DNA of 64,000 nt from Streptomyces sp. NBC_01454 (GCF_036227565.1 NZ_CP109460.1:7750001-7814000); one strand, 5' to 3'; positions 42,430 through 51,001 are shown, counted from the stretch's first letter. Numbers and translations: made by a program. Notes: generated from the sequence alone by a model not told the origin.

Positions 42430-43125
42430 CTACCAGGGAACGACCTGCCCCTGGTAGTCGAGAAACCGGAGACCGGGCTTCCCTCGATGGCGCTCGATCG
42501 TCTCCGCGACCCCGGGGATGCTCTCCTCCACGCTGAGATCGGCGTCAGGCCCGCCGAGTTCGGTGCGCACCCAGCCAGGGTCGATGAGCAGCAGCGTCCG
42601 CGTGTCCTCGGCATTGCGGGCGGCATAGCTGCGCATCAGCTGGTTCAGTGCCGACTTGCTGGCTCTGTACAGGTCCTGCCCGCCCTCGGTGTTCAGAGCG
42701 ATGCTTCCCTGGTCGGAGGACATCACGCCGATGGTCCCGGTCGGTGTGACCAGTGGGCGGAGGGACTCCACGACGCGCATCGGGCTGAGTGCGTTGGTGA
42801 TCATGACCTCGGTGAACATATCCGTCGGGACCTCGCCGATCGGGATATCGCCGCGCGTGATGGCGGCGTTGACGAAGAGCAGGTCGAGGGTGCGCCGTGC
42901 CAGTCGGTCGCGCAGTGCCGAGATCTGCTCCGGCTCGGTCATCTCCAGCGACTCAATGGTCAGTCGCCCGTCGGACGCCTCGGCCAGGTCGTGGAGGCCG
43001 GTGCGCCGGCTGCCGCGGACCGTGCCGATGACGTCCCAGCCACGGCGGAGGTACTCGGCGGCGAGTGCGAGGCCCAGGGTCCGGGAGGCCCCGACGACGA
43101 GCGCGGTCTTGCGGGTGTCGGTCAT
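42430..43125 (-). CDS. SDR-family oxidoreductase, LysR-divergent
   Basis: A 231-residue SDR: VVGASRTLGLALAAEYLRRG, NAAITRGDIPIGE, SSDQGSIALNTEGGQDLYRA and SKSALNQLMRSYAARN (Y-x-x-x-K as YRASK). AGGAAGCAAG precedes the ATG. Divergent from the LysR regulator, whose promoter lies about 390 bp away; LysR proteins often activate the divergent gene. A 12-bp tandem repeat sits directly upstream of the ribosome site. Confidence 0.88.
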   Translation of the reverse strand: MTDTRKTALVVGASRTLGLALAAEYLRRGWDVIGTVRGSRRTGLHDLAEASDGRLTIESLEMTEPEQISALRDRLARRTLDLLFVNAAITRGDIPIGEVPTDMFTEVMITNALSPMRVVESLRPLVTPTGTIGVMSSDQGSIALNTEGGQDLYRASKSALNQLMRSYAARNAEDTRTLLLIDPGWVRTELGGPDADLSVEESIPGVAETIERHRGKPGLRFLDYQGQVVPW

Positions 43126-43136
43126 CTTGCTTCCTA

Positions 43137-43184
43137 TCGTGGGTCAGGTCGTGGGTCAGGTCGTGCGTCAGGTCGTGGGTCAGG
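43137..43184. repeat. 12-bp tandem repeat, four copies, in SDR leader
   Basis: Four TCGTGGGTCAGG units (one with a G-to-C change) ending 12 nt upstream of the SDR start codon. On the SDR strand this becomes a repeated CCTGACCCACGA. It is likely in the untranslated leader and could vary in copy number. Confidence 0.75.
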
Positions 43185-43504
43185 ACAGTCGCGGGGCCTC
43201 GTTCATGGCCGTCGTCGGTCGGCGGTCGTTCGCCGGCGGACGGTCGCATCGGGGAGCAACTGCGGCAGGGGGACGAGTGTGTGCGTGAGCCGGCCAGGAC
43301 ATCGACGCGCTCACGGGCGGCGTCGGAGAACGTGGCGGGGACGCGCACGAGGACCGTTATGCCTTTCGCCGTGGGAGGGAGCGTCCTCCAGCGAATTGCT
43401 CAGGAACCTGGCTGCCGATGCGGTTTGTCGGAGCGGTGCTGACGATCATGCTTCAAGTCTCCGAGTGGTCCGGCCGGGCGTCCAATACTCTTCCGACCAC
43501 ATTG

Positions 43505-43519
43505 ATACCGTTAAGGTAT
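43505..43519. promoter_or_regulatory. Palindrome overlapping the LysR start codon
   Basis: ATACCGTTAAGGTAT is a perfect 5-5-5 inverted repeat of the T-N11-A type used by LysR proteins. It covers the first two bases of the ATG, which has no spaced ribosome site, so the regulator may block its own transcription or translation. Confidence 0.5.
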
Positions 43520-44432
43520 GGATCTGGATTTGGATCTGCGGAAGCTCCGCTATTTCGTCGCGGTGGCCGAGCATCGGCACTTCGGCCGGGCGGCACAGGC
43601 GCTGTTCCTCGCGCAGCCGGTCCTCAGTCGGCAAATCCGCGCGTTCGAGCAGGAGTTGGGGTCCCTGCTGTTCACGCGGACCACGCGCAGCGTTGAACTG
43701 ACCCCCGCGGGGCGGCAGTTGTACGAGGAGGCGCGAAGGATCACCACGGTGGTGGAGGCGGCCCTGCGGCGCGTGCACGAGGCGGACCGGGGCGCGCAGC
43801 GGCTCGTCGTCGCCTTCTCGCCCGGCCTGCATGTATCGGACGCGATCCGGGCGTTCACGGCGAGCCACCCAGATGTCGAGATCGATGTCTTTCCGCTGCG
43901 CTGGTGGGAGCAGGATGCCCCGCTTCGTGACGGCCGCGCGCACGTCGGATACCTCCGGCGCCCCTTCGACGACGCGGGGCTGCACACCGTCCCCATCGGC
44001 CACGAGACCAAGGTCGCGTGCCTGCCCGTGACGCATCCGCTGGCCGGCCGTCACACACTCACGTCGACCGATCTCGACGGTGAGTCGATCCTCGACGTCA
44101 GGACACGGCGTACGTCCTCACTGGAGGAAAAGTTCGAGCTCATCGCCTCCGGACAGCGCATCGCACTCGTCCCTCTCAGCGTCGCCGGCTCGTACTCCCG
44201 CCCCGACCTCGTCTATCTGTCCGTCACCGATGCCCTCCCGGTCGAGACGTGCCTGGCGGCACCGGAGAGCAGCGCCGCGGGCCCCGTGCAGGACTTCCTG
44301 GGCATCGCCACCACAACACTGCGCCGGCACTCCGGCGATGCGGGGAGGGAGGCGGCCGGGACCGCGAACCCGGCGTCCAACGGCAACGGCCGCCACAGCC
44401 GGAAGCCGGCACCCGCGCCGTCCGCAGACTGA
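43518..44432 (+). CDS. LysR-family transcriptional regulator
   Basis: A 304-residue regulator. The HTH is LRKLRYFVAVAEHRHFGRAA, QALFLAQPVLSRQIRAFEQE, TRTTRSVELTPAG; the effector domain begins RLVVAFSPGLHVSD. The C-terminal 35 residues are disordered (NPASNGNGRHSRKPAPAPSA). Divergent from the SDR at 42430, its likely target. Effector unknown. The ATG lacks a well-spaced ribosome site and the message may be leaderless. Confidence 0.9.
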   Translation: MDLDLDLRKLRYFVAVAEHRHFGRAAQALFLAQPVLSRQIRAFEQELGSLLFTRTTRSVELTPAGRQLYEEARRITTVVEAALRRVHEADRGAQRLVVAFSPGLHVSDAIRAFTASHPDVEIDVFPLRWWEQDAPLRDGRAHVGYLRRPFDDAGLHTVPIGHETKVACLPVTHPLAGRHTLTSTDLDGESILDVRTRRTSSLEEKFELIASGQRIALVPLSVAGSYSRPDLVYLSVTDALPVETCLAAPESSAAGPVQDFLGIATTTLRRHSGDAGREAAGTANPASNGNGRHSRKPAPAPSAD

Positions 44433-44712
44433 CCGAGTCGGCGTCCGGCCATCGCCCTGGGCAGGCGCGAGGAGCGCGGGTTGTCCAGCCCGCCGGCCCG
44501 CCGACCCGTCAGTCAGCTGGTCAGCTGGTCAGCAGGGAGATCCCGAGCATCCGTGCGCCCGTTTCGGTACGGGGCCGATGCCGGCTGCCGGGGGCGAACA
44601 CGACATACGTACCGGGTCCGTGGCGCTCCTCTCTCGGGCTGAGCCTTTTGGCACCAGGGCGACCCTCCCACGGCAACAATGGGCTTTGTTGCAAACACAG
44701 TTGGGGGTGCTG

Positions 44713-45720
44713 ATGGTTGAGACAGTGGTTCAGATCTTCGCGCAGATGGCTGGCGGGGCTCTGACTTCGGTGGGTACCGGGGTGGGACAAGCGGTATCAG
44801 ACCTTGTGCGTGAGCGTTTCGCGACAGATGAACGTGGCCGTTCGGCAGTACAGGCAGTCGATGACCAGCCCGGAAGCCCGGAGGCGGCTGCCTCACTCAG
44901 ATCCGTGCTGCGAGCTGAGTTGGAGGCCGACCCGGAGTTCGCCCGGAAGATCTCCGCCGCCTTGGAAGAGCCCCCGCCTGCCGCCTCCTGGCGCTCGGCC
45001 TCTGGCAGCATCACGATTGACGGCACAACGATGCGGGGTAAGCAGACAATCGCCCTCGGGCCCGTGACGTTCCACAACACACGCAATGTCCGGCTGTCCC
45101 TGGTCGGTGCCGCCTTGGTCTTTCTCGCCCTGGTCATCTGGGGAATCTACGGTGGGGCACGGCTGGTCACCGGAGGTGACCCCGGTGAGGAAAGAGCTGT
45201 GACGGCGCTGAGCGCCGCAGATCTGCGTCAGGTAATCCCCGGCCCCGGAAGCCTGCCGGCAAAGTGGACACGGCCCAAGCCGCCCGAGCACGTGATGAAC
45301 AGGAAAGCTCCAGGGCTGGTCACGGCCGAGAGCGTCGGCTACCTGATGGGGGACCCGGACGCCGAGATGTCCATTATTGCCGCCGGTTTCACGGACGCGG
45401 GCAAGGCCAGCGACTTCCTCCGCGCCGTGAAGAAGTCGAATGACCCGGACGGACAGGCGGAGAAGAAGGGCATCAGCGTCCCGATGCCGAAAATCGGGGA
45501 TGAACTCTGGGCCGTAACAGAGCCCGCCAGCAGTATGTACTCCGGCGGCGCCTACCTGGCTCTGCGTGTCGGCACCGTTCTCGTGACTATCCATGGCGAT
45601 GACACTGACGACCAGGCCTTCTCCACATCACGGCTGGAAGTATTGGCGAGAATGATGGCTGAACGGGCGCAGCAGGCGCAGAACGGCCAAGCTCCGACCG
45701 CCTATGTACGCGATGCCTGA
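44713..45720 (+). CDS. Orphan membrane-anchored protein, unknown
   Basis: A 335-residue protein. An N-terminal helical segment (MVETVVQIFAQMAGGALTSV, GTGVGQAVSDLVRERF) is followed by an acidic region, one membrane helix (about 126-147: LSLVGAALVFLALVIWGIYG), and an extracellular domain with ADLRQVIPGPGSLPAKWTRP and SIIAAGFTDAGKASDFLRAV. The last part resembles lipoprotein-like sensor domains of Streptomyces but I cannot name it. Third positions are less G/C-rich than in neighbours, a hint of transfer. GGGGG lies 6 nt before the ATG. No operon partner. Confidence 0.65.
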   Translation: MVETVVQIFAQMAGGALTSVGTGVGQAVSDLVRERFATDERGRSAVQAVDDQPGSPEAAASLRSVLRAELEADPEFARKISAALEEPPPAASWRSASGSITIDGTTMRGKQTIALGPVTFHNTRNVRLSLVGAALVFLALVIWGIYGGARLVTGGDPGEERAVTALSAADLRQVIPGPGSLPAKWTRPKPPEHVMNRKAPGLVTAESVGYLMGDPDAEMSIIAAGFTDAGKASDFLRAVKKSNDPDGQAEKKGISVPMPKIGDELWAVTEPASSMYSGGAYLALRVGTVLVTIHGDDTDDQAFSTSRLEVLARMMAERAQQAQNGQAPTAYVRDA

Positions 45721-45825
45721 AACGCACATCAGCCGGCCACCACGTTCGCGGCATGTCTCAGGCTGAGTGCGCCACCTGGGGCGGGGTGATGGGCAGGCGG
45801 TTCGGATTCTTCCTGCCCCTACCCA

Positions 45826-45864
45826 CTACTCGTCCGGCACCAGTCGCTCAACCAGATCCGTCAT
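45826..45864 (-). mobile_element. Possible 5' remnant of an IS5-type transposase gene
   Basis: ATG followed by TDLVERLVPDE and then TAG TGG, where IS5-family transposases common in Streptomyces read MTDLVERLVPDE followed by Leu-Trp. The resemblance ends right there. Too short for certainty; about 12 codons recalled from memory of the family. Confidence 0.35.
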
Positions 45865-46264
45865 GAGCTGCCCAACGACCGGCCCTCGCCATAAGAAACG
45901 ACGTCTTCATCGCGGGCGGGCGCGGCACGCTGGTGGACTCGCTACCCCCAACTACCGATGTCTGGCTGCCGCCTGGCGCCGCTCGGCCTGGCCCTGGCCC
46001 CATCGGGATGTTCATGCGAGCCGGCCGCACTTGCTTGGGGCGCACAGCTACGTTCCCTGGTGAAACGATGAACGCTGCCCGGTCCCAGGTCGCTGCGGTA
46101 CAGGCCCCTGGGGCCAGGCGAGCGGCCTGCGGTCGGGAGCTGGGCCGCGGCTCGGCCACCTCGCCGCCGATACCGCTGGTTGCTGATGTCGGCACCGAGC
46201 CCTGTCCTGCACGAGGCGGGGCCCCGGTGCGCCGCACCGGGGCCCGCAGGGGAGATATGGGGCT
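45865..46264. other. Intergenic stretch without a convincing gene
   Basis: Lower coding signal than neighbours on both strands; only short Arg/Pro-rich frames. It may be decayed mobile-element sequence. Confidence 0.4.
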
Positions 46265-46699
46265 TCAGAACGTCCAGGTGGTGTACCACGTGGCTTGGCT
46301 GGAGGGATGTGCCAGGTCGGAGGTGACCCCGCTGAGGCGGCCGTCAGTGCCGCGGGAGCCTGTGTAGCGCCCCTTCGAGCCGTCGCTCCAGGCTATGACG
46401 AAGTAGACGTAGGACCCGTCCACGAAGCCCTGTTCGATGGTGCCCGTTGTCGCACTTCCCGTCCTGGCTATACCGGTGAGCTTGCCCTGGGCGTCCTGGG
46501 TCACGGAGAGCGTGGCGTTGGACGAATTGCTCTGGTACAGGGTCCAGATCCCTCCGACGTTGAATCCGGCTGCGGCCGCCTTGGCCACCGTTGCTACGGG
46601 GGATCGGTGCGCCGAGGCCTGAGCGGCGGGTGCGGCGAGCACGGTGCCACCCAGTGCGACGGAGAGAGCCACGGCGGCCGTGACGAGTCTGACGCGCAT
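46265..46699 (-). CDS. Small secreted protein
   Basis: A 144-residue protein with a clear Sec signal (MRVRLVTAAVALSVALGGTV followed by LAAPAAQASA). The mature part is beta-rich: GFNVGGIWTLYQSNSSNATL, SVTQDAQGKLTGIARTGSAT, GSYVYFVIAWSDGSKGRYTG, ending WYTTWTF. No cysteines, no catalytic motif seen. AAAGGA lies 6 nt before the ATG. Resembles other short secreted beta-barrel or lipocalin-like Streptomyces proteins; function unknown. Confidence 0.8.
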   Translation of the reverse strand: MRVRLVTAAVALSVALGGTVLAAPAAQASAHRSPVATVAKAAAAGFNVGGIWTLYQSNSSNATLSVTQDAQGKLTGIARTGSATTGTIEQGFVDGSYVYFVIAWSDGSKGRYTGSRGTDGRLSGVTSDLAHPSSQATWYTTWTF

Positions 46700-46709
46700 G
46701 CGGATTCCT

Positions 46710-46724
46710 TTCCCTAAAAGGGAA
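46710..46724 (-). promoter_or_regulatory. Hairpin overlapping the ribosome site of the secreted protein
   Basis: TTCCC-TTTTA-GGGAA; the right arm merges with the GGGAAAGGA ribosome site, so folding of the leader would hide it. A simple translational switch or thermolabile structure is possible. Confidence 0.4.
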
Positions 46725-47177
46725 TTTATGCGGCATAGGGCCTTCTGCGGAGACCTGAGCCTCGCAGGAGCGGCCGTTCCCAACCAGGTGAGAACCGGTC
46801 ATTGGCGGACATGTAATCGGCCGGTATATGACGTGACGGCACCAAGCTTGGTAAGGAATCCGACGGCACAGTCCCTCTGGAGCGGGCGGCGGGTCGCCGT
46901 CCTCGACCTCGACGAACGCGTGCCGCGCCGATCCGAGCCGAGCCCTGGGCGCCAGCGTCATCCCTGATCTGAGCAGCAGTGGCCTCGGCGGCGCGGTGGG
47001 CGGAGGTGCGGTGCACGCTGGTGATTCCTGGTACGAGCGCGGCGGACCCGGCGGAGGAGGGCACCGCGACCCCGAGACCGATCAGACCGCCGAACATCCG
47101 GACAGCCCGTTCGACGAGCCGCGCTCTGCGCTGACCGACCCGGACGGCGCGTACAAAAACTGAGGAGACAGCCGGGA

Positions 47178-47525
47178 ATGTGGAAGGTCTGGCAGAGCAT
47201 TCGCGTATATCGCGAGGATCCCGAATGGCGTTACCGGAAGAAGGAGTTCCGCGACTGGGTGAAGGCATGCGGCGCACCAGGCCACCCCGTCGGCGTGCGA
47301 GGCCATCACGTCAAGCATGTGCGCGAAGGGTGGGTCCCCGGTCCCGCTGGTGGCCGGGGTGCCCGCCGCATTGCTGGAACGACGACGGTCCCGGCGTCCC
47401 GGCCTCGTTCCCCGCGGATCTTTTCCAGCCGGGCCTACGCGCCGACCCCGCGGACGGACATGGCCGCGCGGGCCTCGGGCTGCCGCTCGCGAGGCGCCTG
47501 GCCTGGCCGGCTGGTGGTGAGGTAG
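47178..47525 (+). CDS. Possible hypothetical protein, doubtful 3' half
   Basis: The first 35 codons (MWKVWQSIRVYREDPEWRYR, KKEFRDWVKACGAPGHPVG) look coding and follow GGAG, but the remainder is Arg/Pro-rich and overlaps the histidine kinase remnant in another frame. Either a short real gene fused to noise, or chance. Confidence 0.3.
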   Translation: MWKVWQSIRVYREDPEWRYRKKEFRDWVKACGAPGHPVGVRGHHVKHVREGWVPGPAGGRGARRIAGTTTVPASRPRSPRIFSSRAYAPTPRTDMAARASGCRSRGAWPGRLVVR

Positions 47526-47536
47526 GTGACCTATGA
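47369..47536 (+). pseudogene. C-terminal remnant of a sensor histidine kinase
   Basis: Reads WNDDGPGVPASFPADLFQPG, LRADPADGHGRAGLGLPLAR, RLAWPAGGEV before the stop: the G1 and G2 boxes of the kinase ATPase domain in correct order and spacing. The H-box, N-box and everything upstream are absent. No response regulator is nearby. Confidence 0.6.
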
Positions 47537-47661
47537 CGCCGGGCACGCCCCGGGTACGTGCTTCGTGGTCTGGTTGCCCGCCGGATGACCCGGCCGCGCC
47601 CGGCGATGCCCCCGCCCGGTAGCCGGCGGGCGGGGGCGCCGCCGGGCCCTCGTGCCGCCGC

Positions 47662-48540
47662 TCAGGAGGCGCCCGTCAGGGTCGTGTCCTTCGGGGCGGC
47701 GGTGCGGCGCTCCTGTACGTGGGCGTAGCCCATGAGGCCGATGAGGACCGCGAGGAGTACGGCCGACGAACCCGCCGTGCCGAGGTCGAGGCCGCCCTTG
47801 GCGAGCGGCTTGGTGAGGAAGTCGCCGGCCGTGGCCCCGAGGGGGCGGGTGAGTACGAACGCGATCCAGAACAACACGACGTTCGGCACGGCGGGCACCC
47901 GCATCAGGCCGACGAGTACGGCGAGCACACCGGTGACGAGCAGGGCGCCGCCCGCGTAACCGAGTCCGGAGCTGTCCGAGAGGAAGTCACCCATCGAGGT
48001 GCCGAGCGTGTTCGATACGAGGATCGCTGCCCAAAAGAGGGCCTCCGCACGGAAGGTGACGATGTCGCGGATGGCGAACGTCAGCCCGGTGCACTTCCAG
48101 ATGACGAAGATGACGAGCAACAGCGAGATCAAGAGGGCGGCCCCGGTGGGGTAGCCCAGCCCCAGGCCCTGCGGTCCCCAGCCGAGCGACTTCGCGCCGC
48201 CGGTGAGGAACTTGGCGCTGGCGTCCCGGTTCATGAAGTCGGACATCGTGGTGCCGGCCATGCTCGTGGACAGGATGACGGTCCAGTAGAAGAAGGGGTT
48301 GTAGCGCCGGGACCGGAGCTGGACGACCAGGGTGACCACGAAGATCAGGAACAGCGCGATGGTGGTCAGGAAGTAGCCGAGCTTGAGTGTCTGGGCGAAG
48401 AGGTCGCCGGCCGTCTCGCCGAGGGTTGTCGCGGCGACCTTCATGACCCAGAAGGCCAGCGTGACCTCCGGCAGCTTCCGCAGCACGTACCTGTCGGTGC
48501 CGGCGACGTCGATGTCGGTCAGGACTTTGGGCTCAGGCAA
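47662..48540 (-). CDS. COG4705-like multi-pass membrane protein
   Basis: A 292-residue membrane protein with about eight helices. The tandem halves repeat the motif T(L/M)G(E/T)xxGDF: TLGETAGDLF, GTTMSDFMN, TLGTSMGDFLSD and PLGATAGDFLTKPL, the family's hallmark. TTG was chosen as start with GGAGGG 7 nt upstream; the frame before it encodes leader-like sequence. Often linked to metal or organic acid transport by context in other genomes; function unproven. A single-gene unit. Confidence 0.87.
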   Translation of the reverse strand: MPEPKVLTDIDVAGTDRYVLRKLPEVTLAFWVMKVAATTLGETAGDLFAQTLKLGYFLTTIALFLIFVVTLVVQLRSRRYNPFFYWTVILSTSMAGTTMSDFMNRDASAKFLTGGAKSLGWGPQGLGLGYPTGAALLISLLLVIFVIWKCTGLTFAIRDIVTFRAEALFWAAILVSNTLGTSMGDFLSDSSGLGYAGGALLVTGVLAVLVGLMRVPAVPNVVLFWIAFVLTRPLGATAGDFLTKPLAKGGLDLGTAGSSAVLLAVLIGLMGYAHVQERRTAAPKDTTLTGAS

Positions 48541-48789
48541 GGTCGATCCCTCCTGGGTGGCGCCTTCGCTCCTCACGTCGTGCCGTGAGGCCTGCGAAGT
48601 GCGCACAGCGGTGGCATGGGGCGGGTGCGGGACGCACCGCACGCAGCGATCGTCTCGCACCCCGTCTGACGCTTCCAGCCCCCACCTGAACGCAACCTGA
48701 ACGCCGCCGATCGCTCCCGTACATCAGCCCCGGACGGGTGAAGCCGGCCCCAGGCTCTTGTGATGTTGCCGGCGAGCGGGAAGGCGAGG

Positions 48790-48895
48790 GAAAGACGTGT
48801 GTGCCTTCACCGGCGAATGCATCGGCGAGGGCGAGGCCGATGTCCTTGCTCGCGCCGGTGACGACGGCGACCTTGTCCTTGAGCTGAAGGTCCAT
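48790..48895 (-). pseudogene. N-terminal SDR fragment
   Basis: MDLQLKDKVAVVTGASKDIG and LALADAFAGEGTHVF match the first 35 residues of an SDR, then the sequence loses similarity. The cofactor Gly is changed (SKDIG). No ribosome site. A small remnant. Confidence 0.6.
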
Positions 48896-49119
48896 GACGC
48901 TGGCTGAATCCACCAAGGCCCATCTGGAGGGCGCGTGAAGCGGGGCAGAACATGGGGTTCGGTCGGACCAGGAGATGGCTTGGTGGCTGAGCCGGGTTGC
49001 GGCGACGGCGAGTCTCCACTGTCGATGGCACCTCTCGCCATAGTTGCGAGATTGGGTGAACAGAACCACGGGTGTCCTTCGGAGTGGTCTTCCGGGTCTT
49101 CCGGGTTGTAAGACACGCT

Positions 49120-49731
49120 CTAGTTCCGGCGAACCGCCCCGGTGCGTGGCCTCGGGGCCAGTGCCGCGTGCAGGGCCGGGGCGAGGACATGGCGGGCCTG
49201 GGACGGGGTGAGCGCCGAGGGGGTGGGGAGGGGGTTGAGGTAGCGGGTGTAGATGAGTCCCCCGAGGATCGTCACCACCGCCGTGGCGCGGGCGGTGGCG
49301 TCCCGGCCGCCGAGAAATTCAACGAGACGGCCCAGCAGCTCGTGTTCCAGGTATTCGCGGACCGCCTCGGCGGCTTCGTCGTTCCGAGCGGTGAGCAGAC
49401 GGAAGTCGGCGTCCTCCCACAGGTCCGTCACCGCGTCGACCAGCCGCTCGGGGAGGGTGGACGGATCGCCGCCGAGGACGTCGTCCACCGCCAGCGCATT
49501 GGCGCACTGGAACTGCATCACGTCCGCGAACAGGCCTTTCTTGGAACCGAAGTGGTACGAGATCAGGGCCGGGTCGACGCCGGCTGCTTGGGCCACCGCA
49601 CGCAGCGTGGTGCTTCGGTAGCCGTGTTCCAGGAACAGCGCCCGGGCCACCGGGACGATCGACTCGCGGGTCGGCGGATTGCCGCGCGGGCGGCCTCGGG
49701 TGCGGGCGGGGGCAGGGGCGGCGTTATTCAT
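49120..49731 (-). CDS. TetR/AcrR-family transcriptional regulator
   Basis: A 203-residue repressor. The HTH is ESIVPVARALFLEHGYRSTT, LRAVAQAAGVDPALISYHFG, SKKGLFADVM; the rest is an all-helical ligand domain. Its N-terminus is Pro/Arg-rich. Divergent from the NAD(P)-binding oxidoreductase at 49808 with a 76-bp shared promoter that holds an inverted repeat, so it very likely represses that gene. Confidence 0.9.
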   Translation of the reverse strand: MNNAAPAPARTRGRPRGNPPTRESIVPVARALFLEHGYRSTTLRAVAQAAGVDPALISYHFGSKKGLFADVMQFQCANALAVDDVLGGDPSTLPERLVDAVTDLWEDADFRLLTARNDEAAEAVREYLEHELLGRLVEFLGGRDATARATAVVTILGGLIYTRYLNPLPTPSALTPSQARHVLAPALHAALAPRPRTGAVRRN

Positions 49732-49734
49732 CGG

Positions 49735-49754
49735 CGTTGAGCCTGTGCTCAGCG
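49735..49754. promoter_or_regulatory. Candidate TetR operator
   Basis: CGTTGAGCCTGTGCTCAGCG, an inverted repeat with one mismatched pair and perfect TGAGC-4-GCTCA core, 3 nt upstream of the tetR start and 54 nt before the oxidoreductase gene. Confidence 0.5.
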
Positions 49755-49807
49755 ACCCGCACAGTCAAGGGCGTTCCAGCAACCCCACGAAGGGATGACC
49801 CGACATC

Positions 49808-50500
49808 ATGCGTATCGCAGTCTTCGGCGCAGCCGGACCGACCGGCCGCCACCTCACCGACCAGGCGCTCGCCGCCGGCCACGAAGTCGTCGCCGTGACC
49901 CGCCGACCCGGCTCGCTCAGTTCCCGTACGGGCCTCGCCGTGGCCGTCGCGGACGCCACCGACCAGGCGGCCGTCGACGCCGCGATCGGCGGGACGGACG
50001 CCGTCCTGTCCGCGCTGGGCGCACGCTTCAGCAAGGGGCCCATCAGCACGTACTCGGCGAGCGCCGCCGTCATCACCGAGGCCATGGCCCGCCACGGCGT
50101 CAAGCGGCTGCTCGCCATCAGCTCCAGCATCGCCGACCCGCACTGGCGCCCCACCGGTGCGCACTTCTTCAACCATGTGCTCGACCCACTGGTGAACCGG
50201 CGCCTGGGCCGCACGCTCCACGAAGACATGCGGCGCATGGAGGAAGTGATCCGTGAGACGGACCTCGACTGGACCCTCGTCCGTCCCTCGGGGCTCTTCG
50301 ACCATCCGGTCGTCACCGACTTCCACACCGCGGAGACGAGCGCGGACGGCGTCTTCACCGCCCGTGCCGACGTTGCCGCGAGCATGCTGCGCGAACTGGT
50401 GGAACGGCGCTACGTCCGTACGGCCATGGGCGTGATCACCACCGCCGTCAAGCCGAACATCGCCAAGCTCATCTGGAACGAAGGGGTGAAGAAGAGGTGA
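49808..50500 (+). CDS. NAD(P)H-binding (NmrA-like) oxidoreductase
   Basis: A 230-residue atypical SDR: MRIAVFGAAGPTGRHLTDQA holds the GxxGxxG site, then VVAVTRRPGSL, AVVADATD-like VAVADATDQA, LLAISSSIAD and RRMEEVIRETDLDWTLVRPS, which is the typical NAD(P)H-binding subgroup. No ribosome site spacing problem. TetR-divergent. Probably a redox sensor or epimerase-like enzyme for a toxic compound; substrate unknown. Confidence 0.9.
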   Translation: MRIAVFGAAGPTGRHLTDQALAAGHEVVAVTRRPGSLSSRTGLAVAVADATDQAAVDAAIGGTDAVLSALGARFSKGPISTYSASAAVITEAMARHGVKRLLAISSSIADPHWRPTGAHFFNHVLDPLVNRRLGRTLHEDMRRMEEVIRETDLDWTLVRPSGLFDHPVVTDFHTAETSADGVFTARADVAASMLRELVERRYVRTAMGVITTAVKPNIAKLIWNEGVKKR

Positions 50501-50509
50501 AGAAGAAGT

Positions 50510-50542
50510 GAGCCGGGCGATCACCGAACGTCCGCCCGGCTC
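50510..50542 (+). terminator. Hairpin after NAD(P)H-binding gene
   Basis: GAGCCGGGCG and its complement with a 13-nt loop, 10 nt after the stop codon. Confidence 0.7.
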
Positions 50543-50745
50543 AACGGCGTTTCTCGACCGGCCCCGCTCGGCCACATTCTCCGTCCTGACGGCACCCGGC
50601 ACGTGGCCCCCGTCGGCTTCCCCTTCGACGTGGTCACCGCACTGGTGCGGGTGACTACCCGGGCAGGGACGTGCGAGGCCCGGAACGTCGCGGCAGGCGG
50701 ACCGTCGGCCCGTGTCGCCCTCTGCCGGCGCAGCGGCCGCATCTG
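50541..50745 (+). pseudogene. PPOX-class flavin/F420 enzyme remnant
   Basis: One frame reads AFLDRPRSA, then the next frame continues ILRPDGTRHVAPVGFPFD and ARNVAAGGPSARVALCRRSG, together the core of a pyridoxamine-5'-phosphate-oxidase-like protein (FLDRPRxxxxxxLRPDGxPHVxPVGF, ARNVA). The shift near 50570 and the loss of both ends mark it as decayed. Confidence 0.6.
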
Positions 50746-50780
50746 TCGAGCGGCCTCGCCGGTGTCGTGCTCGACATGTA

Positions 50781-50840
50781 CCAGCACGGACCAGCACGGA
50801 CCAGCACGGACCAGCGCGTACTAGCACGGACCAGCACGGA
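50781..50840. repeat. 10-bp tandem repeat, six copies
   Basis: CCAGCACGGA repeated, with copies 4 and 5 altered (CCAGCGCGTA, CTAGCACGGA). Not an array with spacers. It lies downstream of the PPOX remnant and may have arisen by slippage. Confidence 0.8.
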
Positions 50841-51001
50841 CCACGTGTCAGTGGTGGGGAACACGCATACAAGGGCGGCTGCCCGCGGGCCGGCTACCAG
50901 CCCCGATTCCCCGGCGGCAGATCTTCGGGGAGCCCGTATGTGCCATCCGATGCCGTGTGCCTGTCCCACTGCTGGTGGCACAGGCGCTTAAATATCGGAG
51001 T

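Noticed and set aside
50781..50840. Short regular repeats resembling a CRISPR array.
   Set aside because: Units are 10 bp, contiguous and without spacers, and no cas gene is present.
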